NCBI GenBank assembly: GCA_963839525.1
Contig: CAWIVJ010000005.1
Location: forward strand, 496,001 to 560,000
Origin: CAWIVJ01 sp963839525
GTDB lineage: Bacteria > Cyanobacteriota > Vampirovibrionia > Gastranaerophilales > Gastranaerophilaceae
DNA length: 64,000 nt
Direction of reading: 5' to 3'
Shown here: positions 16,032 to 26,058 of the stretch, piece after piece
How the letters are laid out: every line of letters begins with the position of its first letter
How positions within the stretch are numbered: position 1 is the stretch's first letter
Made by a program: the position numbers and the translations under genes
The notes under the pieces: model-generated
What the model was told of the DNA's origin: nothing
The model's database searches: none
Seen by the model: the letters and a program-made list of their open reading frames with translations, nothing else

Positions 16032-16985
16032 ATGAGTGAGAGAAAATTAGTTGGAACAGGTGAAATGTTCAAAAAAGCCCTTGAAGGCAAATATGCCGTC
16101 GGGGCATATAATGTTAATAATATGGAAATTCTTCAAGCTATTGCAGAAGCTGCTGAAGAAACACGCTCACCAATTATTTTACAAGTTTCTGCCGGAGCAA
16201 GAAAATACGCTAACCAAACTTATTTAATAAAATTGGTTGAAGCTGCTTTAGCTACAACAACAGTTCCTATAGCACTGCACCTTGACCACGGAGCAGATTT
16301 TGAAATCTGTAAAGCTTGTATTGACGGCGGTTTTTCTTCGGTGATGATTGACGGTTCAAGATTCTCGCTTGAAGAAAATATTGCAGTAACAAAACAGGTA
16401 GTTGACTATGCTCACGAGAGAGGAGTTTCTGTTGAAGCCGAACTCGGTAAATTAGCAGGTATTGAAGATGATGTAAATGTTTCTGCTGCTGATGCAAAAT
16501 TCACAAATGTTGCTGAAGCCGTTAAATTCGTTACAGAAACAGGTTGTGATTCCCTTGCAATTGCTATTGGAACAAGCCATGGAGCTTATAAGTTTTCAGG
16601 TGAAGCAAAATTAGACTTCCAAAGACTTGCTGAAATTAAAAAAGCTGTTAATGAAGCTGTGGGATATGATTTCCCGATTGTACTTCATGGAGCATCCTCT
16701 GTCCCTCAAGAACTTGTTGAAAAATGCAACAAATATGGAGGAACTCTTCCAAATGCTAAAGGTGTCCCTGAAGAAATGTTGGCCTATGCCTCTAAAAACG
16801 GTGTTGCTAAAATTAATATTGATACAGATTTAAGATTAGCAATGACTTCAACAATAAGAGAATTTTTTGTTAATGAACCTTCCAAGTTTGATCCTAGAGA
16901 ATACTTAGGACCCGGAAGAACTGCGGTTAAGGAACTTGTAAAACACAAAATGCAAGTTTTAGGCACAGCGGGGCATGCCAATTAA
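16032..16985 (+). CDS. fba: Class II fructose-bisphosphate aldolase
   Basis: The enzyme interconverts fructose 1,6-bisphosphate with glyceraldehyde 3-phosphate and dihydroxyacetone phosphate, using zinc. The 317-aa length fits the family. Visible motifs are YAVGAYNVNNMEILQA at the N-terminus, LHLDHGADFE with the catalytic Asp and a zinc-ligand His, VEAELGKLAG, AIGTSHGAYK with another zinc His, LHGASSVP with a third, and NIDTDLRLAM binding phosphate. A good ribosome binding site (AAAGGAGA) precedes the ATG. It ends at a strong bidirectional terminator shared with the convergent GntR-like gene. It is a central glycolytic enzyme. Confidence 0.96.
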   Translation: MSERKLVGTGEMFKKALEGKYAVGAYNVNNMEILQAIAEAAEETRSPIILQVSAGARKYANQTYLIKLVEAALATTTVPIALHLDHGADFEICKACIDGGFSSVMIDGSRFSLEENIAVTKQVVDYAHERGVSVEAELGKLAGIEDDVNVSAADAKFTNVAEAVKFVTETGCDSLAIAIGTSHGAYKFSGEAKLDFQRLAEIKKAVNEAVGYDFPIVLHGASSVPQELVEKCNKYGGTLPNAKGVPEEMLAYASKNGVAKINIDTDLRLAMTSTIREFFVNEPSKFDPREYLGPGRTAVKELVKHKMQVLGTAGHAN

Positions 16986-17007
16986 AAAAAATTAAACATT
17001 TAAATAC

Positions 17008-17049
17008 AAAAAGGGCGGATTTTTGTTAAAACAAAAATCCGCCCTTTTT
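17008..17049. terminator. Bidirectional terminator between fba and the GntR-like gene
   Basis: A nearly perfect 20-bp inverted repeat (AAAAAGGGCGGATTTTTGTT and its complement) with a tiny loop has a T-run on both strands. It can end both convergent transcripts. Confidence 0.92.
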
Positions 17050-17066
17050 GATCGTTTTTATGCTTA

Positions 17067-18227
17067 CTACTTATAAACTTCTACATACTTGGGGTTAACT
17101 GCAAGCCACTTAAAAGATTGAGAAGACATATCAGGAATATCCATAACAAAAGTTCCGCCATAGCGTCCTCTGACAAATCTTAAATAACCTTCTTCAGCCA
17201 AATTGTTTAATGCTTTTCTAATAGTGTTAGGGCTTAAATCAAGTTCTTTTGATAAATCTATTATTGCAGGCAACTTAGAACCAATTTTATAATTTTGAGC
17301 AATTAAAGATTTTATATGGCTTTGCGTTTTTTCATAATTGTAAAAAGCTGTTTCTTGTGCTGAAGCAAAAATTGAGCTTTCTTTTTTAGATAAATTTAAT
17401 TCTTCACCTGGAATTCTTATAACAGTTGTTCCGTATCTACCTCTACGAGCAAGTAAAATTCCTTTTTTAATCAAAATTTTGAGTGCATCATGAATGGTTT
17501 TTATACTTACTTTAAATTCCACAGATAATTTTTCATGAGCAGGTAATTTATCGCCTACTTTTAATTTTTTTGCAATATATCTTTCCAAATCTTTTTCAAC
17601 TTTTTGAACGAGAGTAGCTTTATCATAAATATTCAAACTAATTTTTGGTAAGGAAAATTCATTATTTTTAAGCACCCAATTAACTTCGCTTGAAGATTTA
17701 AATTTATGCTCAAGAATTCCACATGAACATAGATATTCTAATGCTAATCTTGTTGTATTTGGGGACGCTTCTATCAAGCTTGCTAAAATTCTTGAAGAAG
17801 GAAGTTTTTGACCGATTTTAATTTTATTATCAATAATATATTTTTTAATCAAATCAATACAAATACTTCGCTTAGAAGTTAATTTTCTGACAGTAGATGT
17901 TGATTTCCAATTCTTAACCATAGTTCCGATACGCTGTTTTGATTCAACATATCCTTTATCTTCAACATACCTTAAAGCATTTTGCATTGTACCTATACTT
18001 ACACCCAAATGGTAAGCTAATTCAGGCTTACCCGGCAACAAATCCGTTTCTTTAATTTTTCCTGATTTAAAATCTGCTTCAATCCAATCAATAAGCCAAT
18101 TTGAAATAATAATAGATTTTGATTCAAAAGTATTCTTTAAATCAGGAAGCTCAATTGAAATATCTTTTATACTGAGTCTTTTAAGCCTTGATTTATCTAT
18201 CAACAAAAATTTCTCCATGTTTTTCAT
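17067..18227 (-). CDS. Protein of four tandem GntR-type winged helices
   Basis: This 386-aa protein appears to be nothing but DNA-binding domains. Four segments each follow the GntR winged-helix pattern (helix, G-x-KLP, L...S..T...AL..L...G, wing): residues 41-104 (LLPGKPELAYHLGVSIGTMQ), 121-186 (GQKLPSSRILASLIEAS), 207-272 (GDKLPAHEKLSVEFKVS) and 302-363 (GSKLPAIIDLSKELDLS). Copies 3 and 4 share the wing RGRYGTT/RGRYGGT. No effector-binding, aminotransferase or membrane domain is seen. Classical GntR regulators have one such domain plus an effector domain. It is convergent with fba and about 95 bp downstream of the cyclase gene in the same direction, with a weak terminator between. Target and signal are unknown. 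Confidence 0.85.
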   Translation of the reverse strand: MKNMEKFLLIDKSRLKRLSIKDISIELPDLKNTFESKSIIISNWLIDWIEADFKSGKIKETDLLPGKPELAYHLGVSIGTMQNALRYVEDKGYVESKQRIGTMVKNWKSTSTVRKLTSKRSICIDLIKKYIIDNKIKIGQKLPSSRILASLIEASPNTTRLALEYLCSCGILEHKFKSSSEVNWVLKNNEFSLPKISLNIYDKATLVQKVEKDLERYIAKKLKVGDKLPAHEKLSVEFKVSIKTIHDALKILIKKGILLARRGRYGTTVIRIPGEELNLSKKESSIFASAQETAFYNYEKTQSHIKSLIAQNYKIGSKLPAIIDLSKELDLSPNTIRKALNNLAEEGYLRFVRGRYGGTFVMDIPDMSSQSFKWLAVNPKYVEVYK

Positions 18228-18257
18228 AGTCTAACCTCTTTAATTATACAGTTACTA

Positions 18258-18284
18258 TAAAAAAACAAGCAAGTTTTTTTTGCT
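18258..18284 (-). terminator. Possible terminator after the cyclase gene
   Basis: On the minus strand AGCAA and TTGCT form a 5-bp stem followed by seven T residues. The stem is short and AT-rich, so termination may be partial and allow read-through into the GntR-like gene. Confidence 0.4.
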
Positions 18285-18321
18285 AGTTTAAAATATTTTG
18301 TTAATTTTTTGTTACTTAACT

Positions 18322-20322
18322 TTAATTACATTCATTTACAATACTTATAGGCTCATAAACTTCAATCTGCTCATCTCTGCCTTTAACGCTTATTTTCCCC
18401 GCCTCAAGAGCTACTATTTTTGATTTTGAATCTTCATATGTAGATTTGGAAATTAATAAATCCCGTTTAAGAGTTGAACAACTGGATTCCAAACGGGAAG
18501 CAACATTTACTGCATCGCCCATTGCAGTATAGCTCATTATTTTATTGGAACCTGAAAGTCCTAAAAGTGCTTCTCCTGTATTAATACCTATTTTTACATC
18601 AAAAACTATTTTACCTTCTTTAGCATTCTTTAATCCTAAATCTCTAATCTTTTGTTTAATTTCCAGGGCTGTTTTAACAGCCATAAAAGCGTCATCTTTA
18701 TGGGCTATAGGGTCACCCCAGTAAGCCATAATACAATCTCCGATAAATTTATCAACTGTTCCGTTATTTTCAAAAACTATATTTACAATTTCATTAAATA
18801 ATTCGTTTAAATTATCGACTAATTGTTCCGGATTACATTTTTCCGATAAGGTTGTGAAATTTTTAATATCACAAAACATTACGGTTATACGTTTTCTTGT
18901 ACTTTTTAAAATTAAGTTATTTTGGTTTTTTAACAAAGTAGTAAGGACCTTAGGAGAAACAAATTTTCCAAACATATTCATAATGTTTGCTTTTTTTGCC
19001 AGTTCTTTTTGAAATCTGTAAGCAAAAACAGTGGAAGAAGTCATTATTAAATAATATAAAGGTACAATTACCGGAATCCAAATCCTAATATTAGGACTGG
19101 CAAACATCCAGGCACAAAACAATAAATATAAAATTATAAAACCAACACTATTTAAAAGACATAACATTGCATTTCTTGAAATTAAACCGATAAGAGCAAT
19201 ACAAAAGCATACTAAGACTATTAACAATAGAGCTGCGGCCGGATGCATTCTGGAAATAAATTTTCTTGAGAATTTATTTCCAGCCAAGGAGTCATTTATA
19301 AAATTGTCAACAACAGCCGCATTAGACTCAGGTCCGGCATAAGAAGGGCTTACTGCGCTTGCATGAATATCTGTACCTGCTTCGGTTCTCCCTATTATTA
19401 TTATTTTATCTTTAAAATAATCCGGCTTTAAAGAGTCCTTATATTTATCCTTTAAAAGGATTTTAGAAACGGGAATATAATTATAATCATAACCTTTTCC
19501 ATGCCAGCTGATAATTGTCTCTCCATTATTATCAACGGGAATTATTCTTCCTTTATAAAATATTTTATTGTTTTTTATTACAATTTTTTCTTCTTTACCC
19601 ATATATTTTAAAAATCCGGCAAAAGCCAGAGAAGGCATATAATAAACTTTATCATTTTTAATCAGCTTGAATATCGGCTGTATATTTCTTATAACAGCAT
19701 CAGAACCTACAGCTTTATTTACAACACCCATAGTAGTATGAGATGTATAATAATTATGTATTGGGGCATGAGAATAATAAGTTATTGTATTTTCAAGCTT
19801 TTTATTACCAATCTCAACATCAAGAGATTTTGGAGCAGGCAAATAGTCACTGTTTTGAACGGAAGCTCTGGGAATTCTATCCACCAAATATTTAGGATCA
19901 TTTAGAGAGGTAGCAAGAACAACGTTATCATACTTCTTTAATTCCTGAGCAAATTTTAAGTCGTTTTTAGGATTTTCGTTAAGTTCATTAAAAATTAAAT
20001 CAAATAATACCGCCTTGGGCTTGCCTTTCTCAATAAAATTTAACACATCCGCCCAAACATTTCTTGCCCATGGGAAAGAACCGAGCTTTAACTGAGGATT
20101 TCTAGCAATTTCTTTTCTTGAATAGTCATCGACCGTAACTATTACTATATTTTTATCTGCATGTTTAAATTGCTTGTTAAAAGGACCAAGGTCAGTAGCT
20201 ATTTTCGCCCTAATATCATAAGTTATCAATTCCAGTTGTTTGAAAAAACCTGTAAAATATAACACTCTTTCAAGAACAAAAATAAATAAAATTATTCCAA
20301 AAATCAATAACCCTTTTTTCAT
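18322..20322 (-). CDS. CHASE2-domain adenylate cyclase
   Basis: A membrane-bound class III nucleotide cyclase of 666 aa. The N-terminal helix (5-27) is followed by an extracytoplasmic CHASE2 sensor (about 30-335, with IVTVDDYSR and IIIIGRTEAGTDIH), three membrane helices (about 361-435) and the catalytic domain (about 478-650). The metal aspartates are visible in MFCDIKNFT (Asp485) and FIGDCIMAYW (Asp529). Lys525 and the Asp in AMGDAVNVASR are the residues that usually select ATP over GTP, so the product should be cAMP. The architecture is common in cyanobacteria. No cAMP receptor gene lies in the window. It is a single gene between the RND pump and the GntR-like gene. Confidence 0.92.
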   Translation of the reverse strand: MKKGLLIFGIILFIFVLERVLYFTGFFKQLELITYDIRAKIATDLGPFNKQFKHADKNIVIVTVDDYSRKEIARNPQLKLGSFPWARNVWADVLNFIEKGKPKAVLFDLIFNELNENPKNDLKFAQELKKYDNVVLATSLNDPKYLVDRIPRASVQNSDYLPAPKSLDVEIGNKKLENTITYYSHAPIHNYYTSHTTMGVVNKAVGSDAVIRNIQPIFKLIKNDKVYYMPSLAFAGFLKYMGKEEKIVIKNNKIFYKGRIIPVDNNGETIISWHGKGYDYNYIPVSKILLKDKYKDSLKPDYFKDKIIIIGRTEAGTDIHASAVSPSYAGPESNAAVVDNFINDSLAGNKFSRKFISRMHPAAALLLIVLVCFCIALIGLISRNAMLCLLNSVGFIILYLLFCAWMFASPNIRIWIPVIVPLYYLIMTSSTVFAYRFQKELAKKANIMNMFGKFVSPKVLTTLLKNQNNLILKSTRKRITVMFCDIKNFTTLSEKCNPEQLVDNLNELFNEIVNIVFENNGTVDKFIGDCIMAYWGDPIAHKDDAFMAVKTALEIKQKIRDLGLKNAKEGKIVFDVKIGINTGEALLGLSGSNKIMSYTAMGDAVNVASRLESSCSTLKRDLLISKSTYEDSKSKIVALEAGKISVKGRDEQIEVYEPISIVNECN

Positions 20323-20383
20323 AAACTCATTATATTTTTTACATAACTCAATGGCAATTATATTATAGTTCGTAACATTTAAA

Positions 20384-23300
20384 TTAATTACTAAATTTAT
20401 TCTTAAATTTCAACTTCATTTTTTCAATTACAACATAAAACGCAGGAACAAAAAGTGTTCCCACAAAAGCAACGGCAATCATACCACCAAATACAGTCAT
20501 GCCAATAGAATGACGGCCGGCACACCCTGCTCCTGAGGCCATTACCAGAGGCATAACGCCCAGTATAAATGATATTGCCGTCATCATAACTGCCCTAAAT
20601 CTCAACCTTGCTGCTTCCATAGCCGCATCCTGAATGCCTAGATTCAGCTTTTCTCTTGCTTCTTTTGCAAATTCTATAATCAAAATGGCCTGTTTTGTAC
20701 TCATTCCAATCAGCATTACCAATCCTATTTGTGCATAAATATTGAGAGAGTAGCCAAATACATATTGGAAGAATAATCCTCCTACTATTGCTACCGGAGA
20801 AATTAACATAACAGCCATAGGTAATGTCCAACTTTCATATAATGCAACAAGAAATAAATATACAAAAACCAATGCCATAGATAAAATACCGCCTACTTTG
20901 CCAGTTGATTCCTGTTCTTGCAGTGATATTCCTGACCATGCATATCCCATATCTTTTGGTAATACTTTATTAGATAATTTCTCCATTACTTTCATTGCTT
21001 CACCGGAACTTATTCCTTTAGCCGCATTTCCGTTTATTGTAACAGCAGGATACATATTAAATCTGGTTAAAGTATAAGGACCTGTAACTTCTTTTACATT
21101 TACAACAGCGGTTAAAGGAACCATTTTGCCATTTTTGTTTTTAACAAATATTTTACTGATATCTTCCGGTTTACTCCTAAAATCTTCGTCAGATTGCATT
21201 AAAACACGATAAACACGCCCGTACTTATTAAAATCATTCACGTAACCTGTTCCGAATTGTGATGCCATAGTATAATATATTTCAGAAATATCAACTCCTT
21301 GAGCCATTGCTTTTGATACGTTAACATCAATCATTAATTGAGGCAAATTGGCACTATATTGGGTATAAACACTTTGTAAATTAGGATTTGTTCTTGTCGC
21401 AGATATAAACTTCATAGCTTCATTATAAAGTTCTTGAGGTGTTCTATTTCCTTTGTCCAACAATTGATATTCAAAACCGCCAAACATACCCAAACCAGGA
21501 ATAGCAGGAGGAGAAAAAGATACAACAATAGCATCAGGATAATTCCCAAGTTCTTTTCTCAATTGACCTAAAATACTTTGTGCTGAAAATTTAGGATTAT
21601 GGCGCTTAGACCAATCATCCAGTATTGACACAATTAAACAGGTATTTTCTCCGGAAAATCCTACAAGTAAAAGATTACTTTTAATACCTTTAATTTTTTG
21701 TATTTTTTGTTCTACATCCTTTGCTACAATATCTGTTCTTGAAGCAGAAGAACCATCCGGTAATTGAATTTGAGTAAAAACAGCCCCTCTATCTTCCTCC
21801 GGTAAGAAGCTTGTGGGGATTAATTTAAATAAAATCAATGTTAATAAAAGCAATAACCCGAGAAGTGTTAATGTTTGTTTTGAATTATAAACAAAATACT
21901 TTGCTCCTGTAAGATATTTTTCTTTTACAGAGTTAAACCAATTATCAAATTTAATTAAAAATTCCAGCTCTTTGAATTCTTCTTTTGTTTTCAAAACAGT
22001 AGAGCATAAAGCGGGTGCTAAAGTCAGAGCAACAAGAGTTGAGAAAGCTATTGATACAGAAATACAAAGCGCAAACTGTTGATACATCCTCCCTGTGATT
22101 CCGGGCATAAAACAAACAGGAACAAATACCGCCATTAAAACAAGAGAAGTAGCAACAACAGCGCCTGTTACTTCCTTCATTGTTATCTCTGTAGCTTCTT
22201 TAGGTTTAGTTCCGGCTTGAATGTGTCTTTGAACATTTTCAAGCACAACTATAGCATCATCTACAACTAATCCCACGGCAAGAACCATGCCAAAAAGCAT
22301 TAATAAATTAATGGAAAATCCAAATAAATTTATAAAAACAAAAGTTCCTATTAAAGATACAGGTATTGCAAAAAATGGTATAAGAGAAGCTCTCATACTA
22401 CCTAAAAACATATAACATACAATAACTACAAGAATTATTGCCAGCAAAATTGCACGTACGACTTCGTTTATAGATTCTTTTACAAATTCTGTTTCATCTC
22501 TTATTATGTGGTATTCAAGACCGGGAGGAAATCCTTTGCTTAATTCTTCTAATCTCTTTCTGACTTTTTTTGTTAAATCTATAGCATTTGCCTCAGGAAG
22601 TTGTTTTACTGCTATAATAGCAGTATTTTTTCCTTGAATTCGTGAGAAAAACGAATAGCTTTCTGCTCCTAATTCTACTCTTGCTATATCTTTTAATTTC
22701 ACTTGAGAACCGTCAGATTTTGAACGTACAATTATATTTTCAAACTCTGAAACATTTTTCAAACGTCCTTTCATCCTCAAAGTTAATTTTATCATTTGTT
22801 TATTCACCATAGGTTCAACACCAATATCCCCTACCGGGACCTGAGTATTTTGGCTTGATACAGCAGAACGCACTTCATTTGTTGATATTCCTAAAGCAGC
22901 CATTTTATTTGCATTAAGCCAAATTCTCATTGAATAATCTTCTGAACCAAAAACACTTACGTTAGCAACCCCTTTAATACGTGCAAGCTCGTCTTTTATA
23001 TAAATAGAAGCATAATTAGAAATATAAAGCGGATCATAAGTGTTATTAGGAGAATCTACATTTATCAGTAAAATTCCTGGACCACCGGTCGACTTTCTAA
23101 CAGTAAGTCCATATCTTGTGACATCTTCGGGCAATCTTGGCAAAGCCAGCTGCAACCTGTTTTGGACATTAATCACATCCATATCAGGGTCAGAGCCTAT
23201 TTCAAAATACAAATTAAGCGTGTAAGAATTATTTTGGCTTGAAGATGTCATATAAATCATATCTTCAACACCATTTATTTGTGTTTCAAGCGGAGCAGCA

Positions 23301-23485
23301 ATAGTTGAAGCAATAACATCTGAACTCGCACCCGGATACTGTGCACTAACTACAACTTGAGGAGGTGTAATATTTGGATATTCCTCCAAAGGCAAAGATT
23401 TCATAGCAATAAAACCTGCCAAAATAATTGCCAGAGAAATTACTATTGCAAATTTAGGTCTTTTTATAAATAAATTGTTTGCCAT
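20384..23485 (-). CDS. RND-family efflux pump inner-membrane transporter (HAE1)
   Basis: A proton-driven multidrug exporter of the AcrB type, 1033 aa. The family layout of twelve helices and two large periplasmic loops is visible: FIKRPKFAIVISLAII at the N-terminus, the TM4 proton-relay motif GLVVDDAIVVLENV, VPVCFMPGITGRMYQQFA, and the second-half GKVGGILSMALVFVYL and FRAVMMTAISFILG. It follows its membrane fusion protein by 8 bp, so the two are one operon. No outer-membrane factor is adjacent; the TolC-like gene at 31089 belongs to another operon but might serve both. The substrate cannot be told from sequence. Confidence 0.95.
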   Translation of the reverse strand: MANNLFIKRPKFAIVISLAIILAGFIAMKSLPLEEYPNITPPQVVVSAQYPGASSDVIASTIAAPLETQINGVEDMIYMTSSSQNNSYTLNLYFEIGSDPDMDVINVQNRLQLALPRLPEDVTRYGLTVRKSTGGPGILLINVDSPNNTYDPLYISNYASIYIKDELARIKGVANVSVFGSEDYSMRIWLNANKMAALGISTNEVRSAVSSQNTQVPVGDIGVEPMVNKQMIKLTLRMKGRLKNVSEFENIIVRSKSDGSQVKLKDIARVELGAESYSFFSRIQGKNTAIIAVKQLPEANAIDLTKKVRKRLEELSKGFPPGLEYHIIRDETEFVKESINEVVRAILLAIILVVIVCYMFLGSMRASLIPFFAIPVSLIGTFVFINLFGFSINLLMLFGMVLAVGLVVDDAIVVLENVQRHIQAGTKPKEATEITMKEVTGAVVATSLVLMAVFVPVCFMPGITGRMYQQFALCISVSIAFSTLVALTLAPALCSTVLKTKEEFKELEFLIKFDNWFNSVKEKYLTGAKYFVYNSKQTLTLLGLLLLLTLILFKLIPTSFLPEEDRGAVFTQIQLPDGSSASRTDIVAKDVEQKIQKIKGIKSNLLLVGFSGENTCLIVSILDDWSKRHNPKFSAQSILGQLRKELGNYPDAIVVSFSPPAIPGLGMFGGFEYQLLDKGNRTPQELYNEAMKFISATRTNPNLQSVYTQYSANLPQLMIDVNVSKAMAQGVDISEIYYTMASQFGTGYVNDFNKYGRVYRVLMQSDEDFRSKPEDISKIFVKNKNGKMVPLTAVVNVKEVTGPYTLTRFNMYPAVTINGNAAKGISSGEAMKVMEKLSNKVLPKDMGYAWSGISLQEQESTGKVGGILSMALVFVYLFLVALYESWTLPMAVMLISPVAIVGGLFFQYVFGYSLNIYAQIGLVMLIGMSTKQAILIIEFAKEAREKLNLGIQDAAMEAARLRFRAVMMTAISFILGVMPLVMASGAGCAGRHSIGMTVFGGMIAVAFVGTLFVPAFYVVIEKMKLKFKNKFSN

Positions 23486-23493
23486 TTGTTATC

Positions 23494-24654
23494 TTAATTT
23501 CCGTTTTCATTTTCTTTATTTTTTGTTTTAAGTTTTTCTTCTTCAATTACTTTCACCGGAACATTCGGAATAATTTTCTGCATTCCTCCTGTAATAATTT
23601 TATCTCCTTTTTTAAGACCGCTTTCAACAATCCAATTGTCCTTATATTGTCCTGCCGTTTTAATAGCCTTAATTTCAGGAATATTTTTATCATTCAGCTT
23701 GTAAACATATTTTCCCTGAGGATTTTCCATTACTACCGTTTGAGAAACAATCGGAACCTTAACTGTCTTACTTGAATAAACTATAACTTTAACATATTCA
23801 CCATTAATTAATTTTCCTTTTGGGTTTGGAAACGTTGCCCTCATAGTTATAGTTCCTGTTGTTTCATCAACTTTATTATCTTGAAAATCTTGGATTCCTG
23901 AGTATTCGTACTTTTCACCCGTCTGAAATATTAATTCCACCTTCCGCTTGTTACTTTTGTCATCAATTTTTGTAAATTTTAAAAATTCTTCTGAATCCAT
24001 AGGAAATGTTACATAAATAGGATTTGTACTGTATATTGTTGTTAGCGATCCTGCAGACTGATTAACATAATTTCCTACAGTGACTGTTATCATCCCTACT
24101 TGACCATCAACAGGAGCTTTTACTTTCGTGTATCCATAATTTCTTCTTGCATCCCTTAATTCTGCCTGATACATTGCTAACTGGCTTCGAAGTGCGTCTC
24201 TATTTGACAAAACCTCATCATAAGCTGCTTTTGAGATATAATCTTTTTTAACTAAAACAGCAGAACGCTTTAACTGCTTTTCTGCATAAACCAGCTGAGC
24301 TTTTGTATTTTCAATACTTGCCTTAACTTTTTGGACATTATAAAGATATTCCTGAGGTTCTATTTCAAATAAAACCTGACCTTTTTTAACAAAATCACCT
24401 TCTTTAAAATAGCTCTTTGTTAAGTATCCGGGAATTCTTGCAACGATTTCAACTCTATGCTTGGACAAAATTCTTCCCGGAGCTTCCATTTGTTTAATAA
24501 CATCGGCATCTTGAACGTCTCCCACAGTTACTTCAGGCATAGCTCCTTTTTTCATCATAATTCCCTGCATAATTTGCCCGTATGTTGCAAAAATAAACCT
24601 CGCAGCAATAGCAATTAATATGATTCCCGAAATTATTATTATATTTTTTTTCAT
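23494..24654 (-). CDS. RND efflux membrane fusion protein (AcrA/MexA type)
   Basis: The periplasmic adaptor that links the RND pump to an outer-membrane channel, 386 aa. It has an N-terminal hydrophobic anchor (residues 3-25), a lipoyl half-motif (RVEIVARIPGYLTKSYFKEGDFVKKG), a helical hairpin with KAQLVYAEKQLKRSAVLVKK, the second lipoyl half (YTKVKAPVDGQVG) and a C-terminal beta-barrel. No lipobox cysteine is seen, so it is anchored by the helix. A good ribosome binding site (AAAGGGAGAG) precedes the ATG, and TATAAT lies about 35 nt upstream. It is the first gene of the RND operon. Confidence 0.94.
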   Translation of the reverse strand: MKKNIIIISGIILIAIAARFIFATYGQIMQGIMMKKGAMPEVTVGDVQDADVIKQMEAPGRILSKHRVEIVARIPGYLTKSYFKEGDFVKKGQVLFEIEPQEYLYNVQKVKASIENTKAQLVYAEKQLKRSAVLVKKDYISKAAYDEVLSNRDALRSQLAMYQAELRDARRNYGYTKVKAPVDGQVGMITVTVGNYVNQSAGSLTTIYSTNPIYVTFPMDSEEFLKFTKIDDKSNKRKVELIFQTGEKYEYSGIQDFQDNKVDETTGTITMRATFPNPKGKLINGEYVKVIVYSSKTVKVPIVSQTVVMENPQGKYVYKLNDKNIPEIKAIKTAGQYKDNWIVESGLKKGDKIITGGMQKIIPNVPVKVIEEEKLKTKNKENENGN

Positions 24655-24730
24655 TTATCCCACTCTCCCTTTAGATAAATTAATTATAGCCTAAAAAGTA
24701 AAATATAATAAAATTGTAACTAAAAATTTG

Positions 24731-24783
24731 CAAAATAGAGTTAAAAAGGGAGCCTGTCAGGCTCCCTTTTTAACTCTATTTTG
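24731..24783 (-). terminator. clpC terminator, 24-bp perfect stem overlapping the stop codon
   Basis: A perfect 24-bp inverted repeat (arms 24731-24754 and 24760-24783) encloses a 5-base loop, TGTCA. Its upstream arm contains the last codons and the stop of the clpC reading frame. The GC-rich core GGGAGCC/GGCTCCC is followed by T-rich sequence on the minus strand. Confidence 0.9.
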
Positions 24784-26056
24784 TAACTTCTTCTTTCTTC
24801 TTAGAGTTTTTTGCTTTTTCAAAAGCAATTTTGTCTTCTTCCATTTTTAGAAGAATAATATCTCCTGAAGAATATTTATTTGTAAGAATTTCTTCCGCTA
24901 AAACGTCTTCTATTCTTTTTTGAATCAATCTTCTCAACGGTCTTGCACCATAAGCTTCGGAATATCCGTCTTTTGCCAGAAAATCTTTAACTTCATCATT
25001 AATTTCTATTGATAAATCACGCTCTTTTAAACGCATAAATAAATCTTTCAACATTAAATCAACAATTTGTCTTAGTTCTTCTTTAGAAAGGTGAGCAAAT
25101 ACGATTATGTCATCAATCCTGTTTAAAAACTCCGGACGGAAAGCTTTTTTCATTTCTTCCATTACTGTATCTTTTAATTTTTCATATTTATCTTTTTTCT
25201 CATCTTGTGCTGTTGAGAAGCCAAGCTTAGATTGAGAAGCTATCATGCTTGCACCTACATTTGAAGTCATTATTATAACAGTATTTTTAAAATTAACATG
25301 ACGGCCTTTAGAATCAGTTAATCTTCCATCGTCCAAAATTTGAAGCATAATATTAAACACATCAGGGTGAGCTTTTTCTATTTCATCAAAAAGAACAACC
25401 GAATAAGGTTTTTTACGAATTATTTCTGATAGATGACCGCCTTCGTCGTATCCAACATATCCTGGAGGTGAACCGATAAGTTTTGAAGTTGAATGTTTTT
25501 CCATAAATTCTGACATATCAACTCTTACCATGTTATCTTCAGAGCCGAACATTGATTCTGCAAGTGCTTTTGCCAATTCTGTTTTACCAACACCTGTAGG
25601 TCCTGAGAAAATAAAACTTCCAATAGGTCTGTTAGGACTTTTTAATCCTACTCTTGCACGTCTTATTGCTTTTGATATGGAAATAACAGCTTCGCTTTGT
25701 CCAATTACCCTTTCATGAAGAGTATCTTCCAATTTTAAAAGCCTGTCGCTTTCACCCTCTGTTAATTTAGTTACAGGAACACCCGTCATTGTAGAAATTA
25801 CTTCTGCAATTTGTTCTTCATTAACAGTCGGTTTATTTGCTTCATGCTCTTCTCGCCATTGATTTGATAATTCTCTTATTTTATCTTTCATTTCAGCTTC
25901 TTCGTCTCTAAGCTGAGAAGCACGCTCAAATTCCTGGTTTCTAATTGCTTCTTCTTTTTCTTTAATCAATACCCGAAGTTCTTTATCAAGCTCTTTACCT
26001 TCAGGAGAAAGTGAACTAACCTGAAGTCTTACTTTTGAACTTGCTTCATCAAGCAC
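24776..26056 (-). pseudogene. clpC: ClpC, C-terminal part after a frameshift
   Basis: This frame continues ClpC where the upstream frame fails. Extending back from 26056 it reads [21 protein letters not shown], the conserved end of the first AAA domain. It then has the UVR-type middle region (EAIRNQEFERASQLRDEE), the second AAA domain with Walker A GPTGVGKTEL and Walker B VVLFDEIEKAH, and the D2-small domain with YGARPLRRLIQKRIED. The apparent GTG at 26056 has no ribosome binding site and is not a real start. Together with 26059-27246 it makes one normal ClpC of about 820 aa. It ends inside the terminator stem. Confidence 0.85.
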
Positions 26057-26058
26057 AT

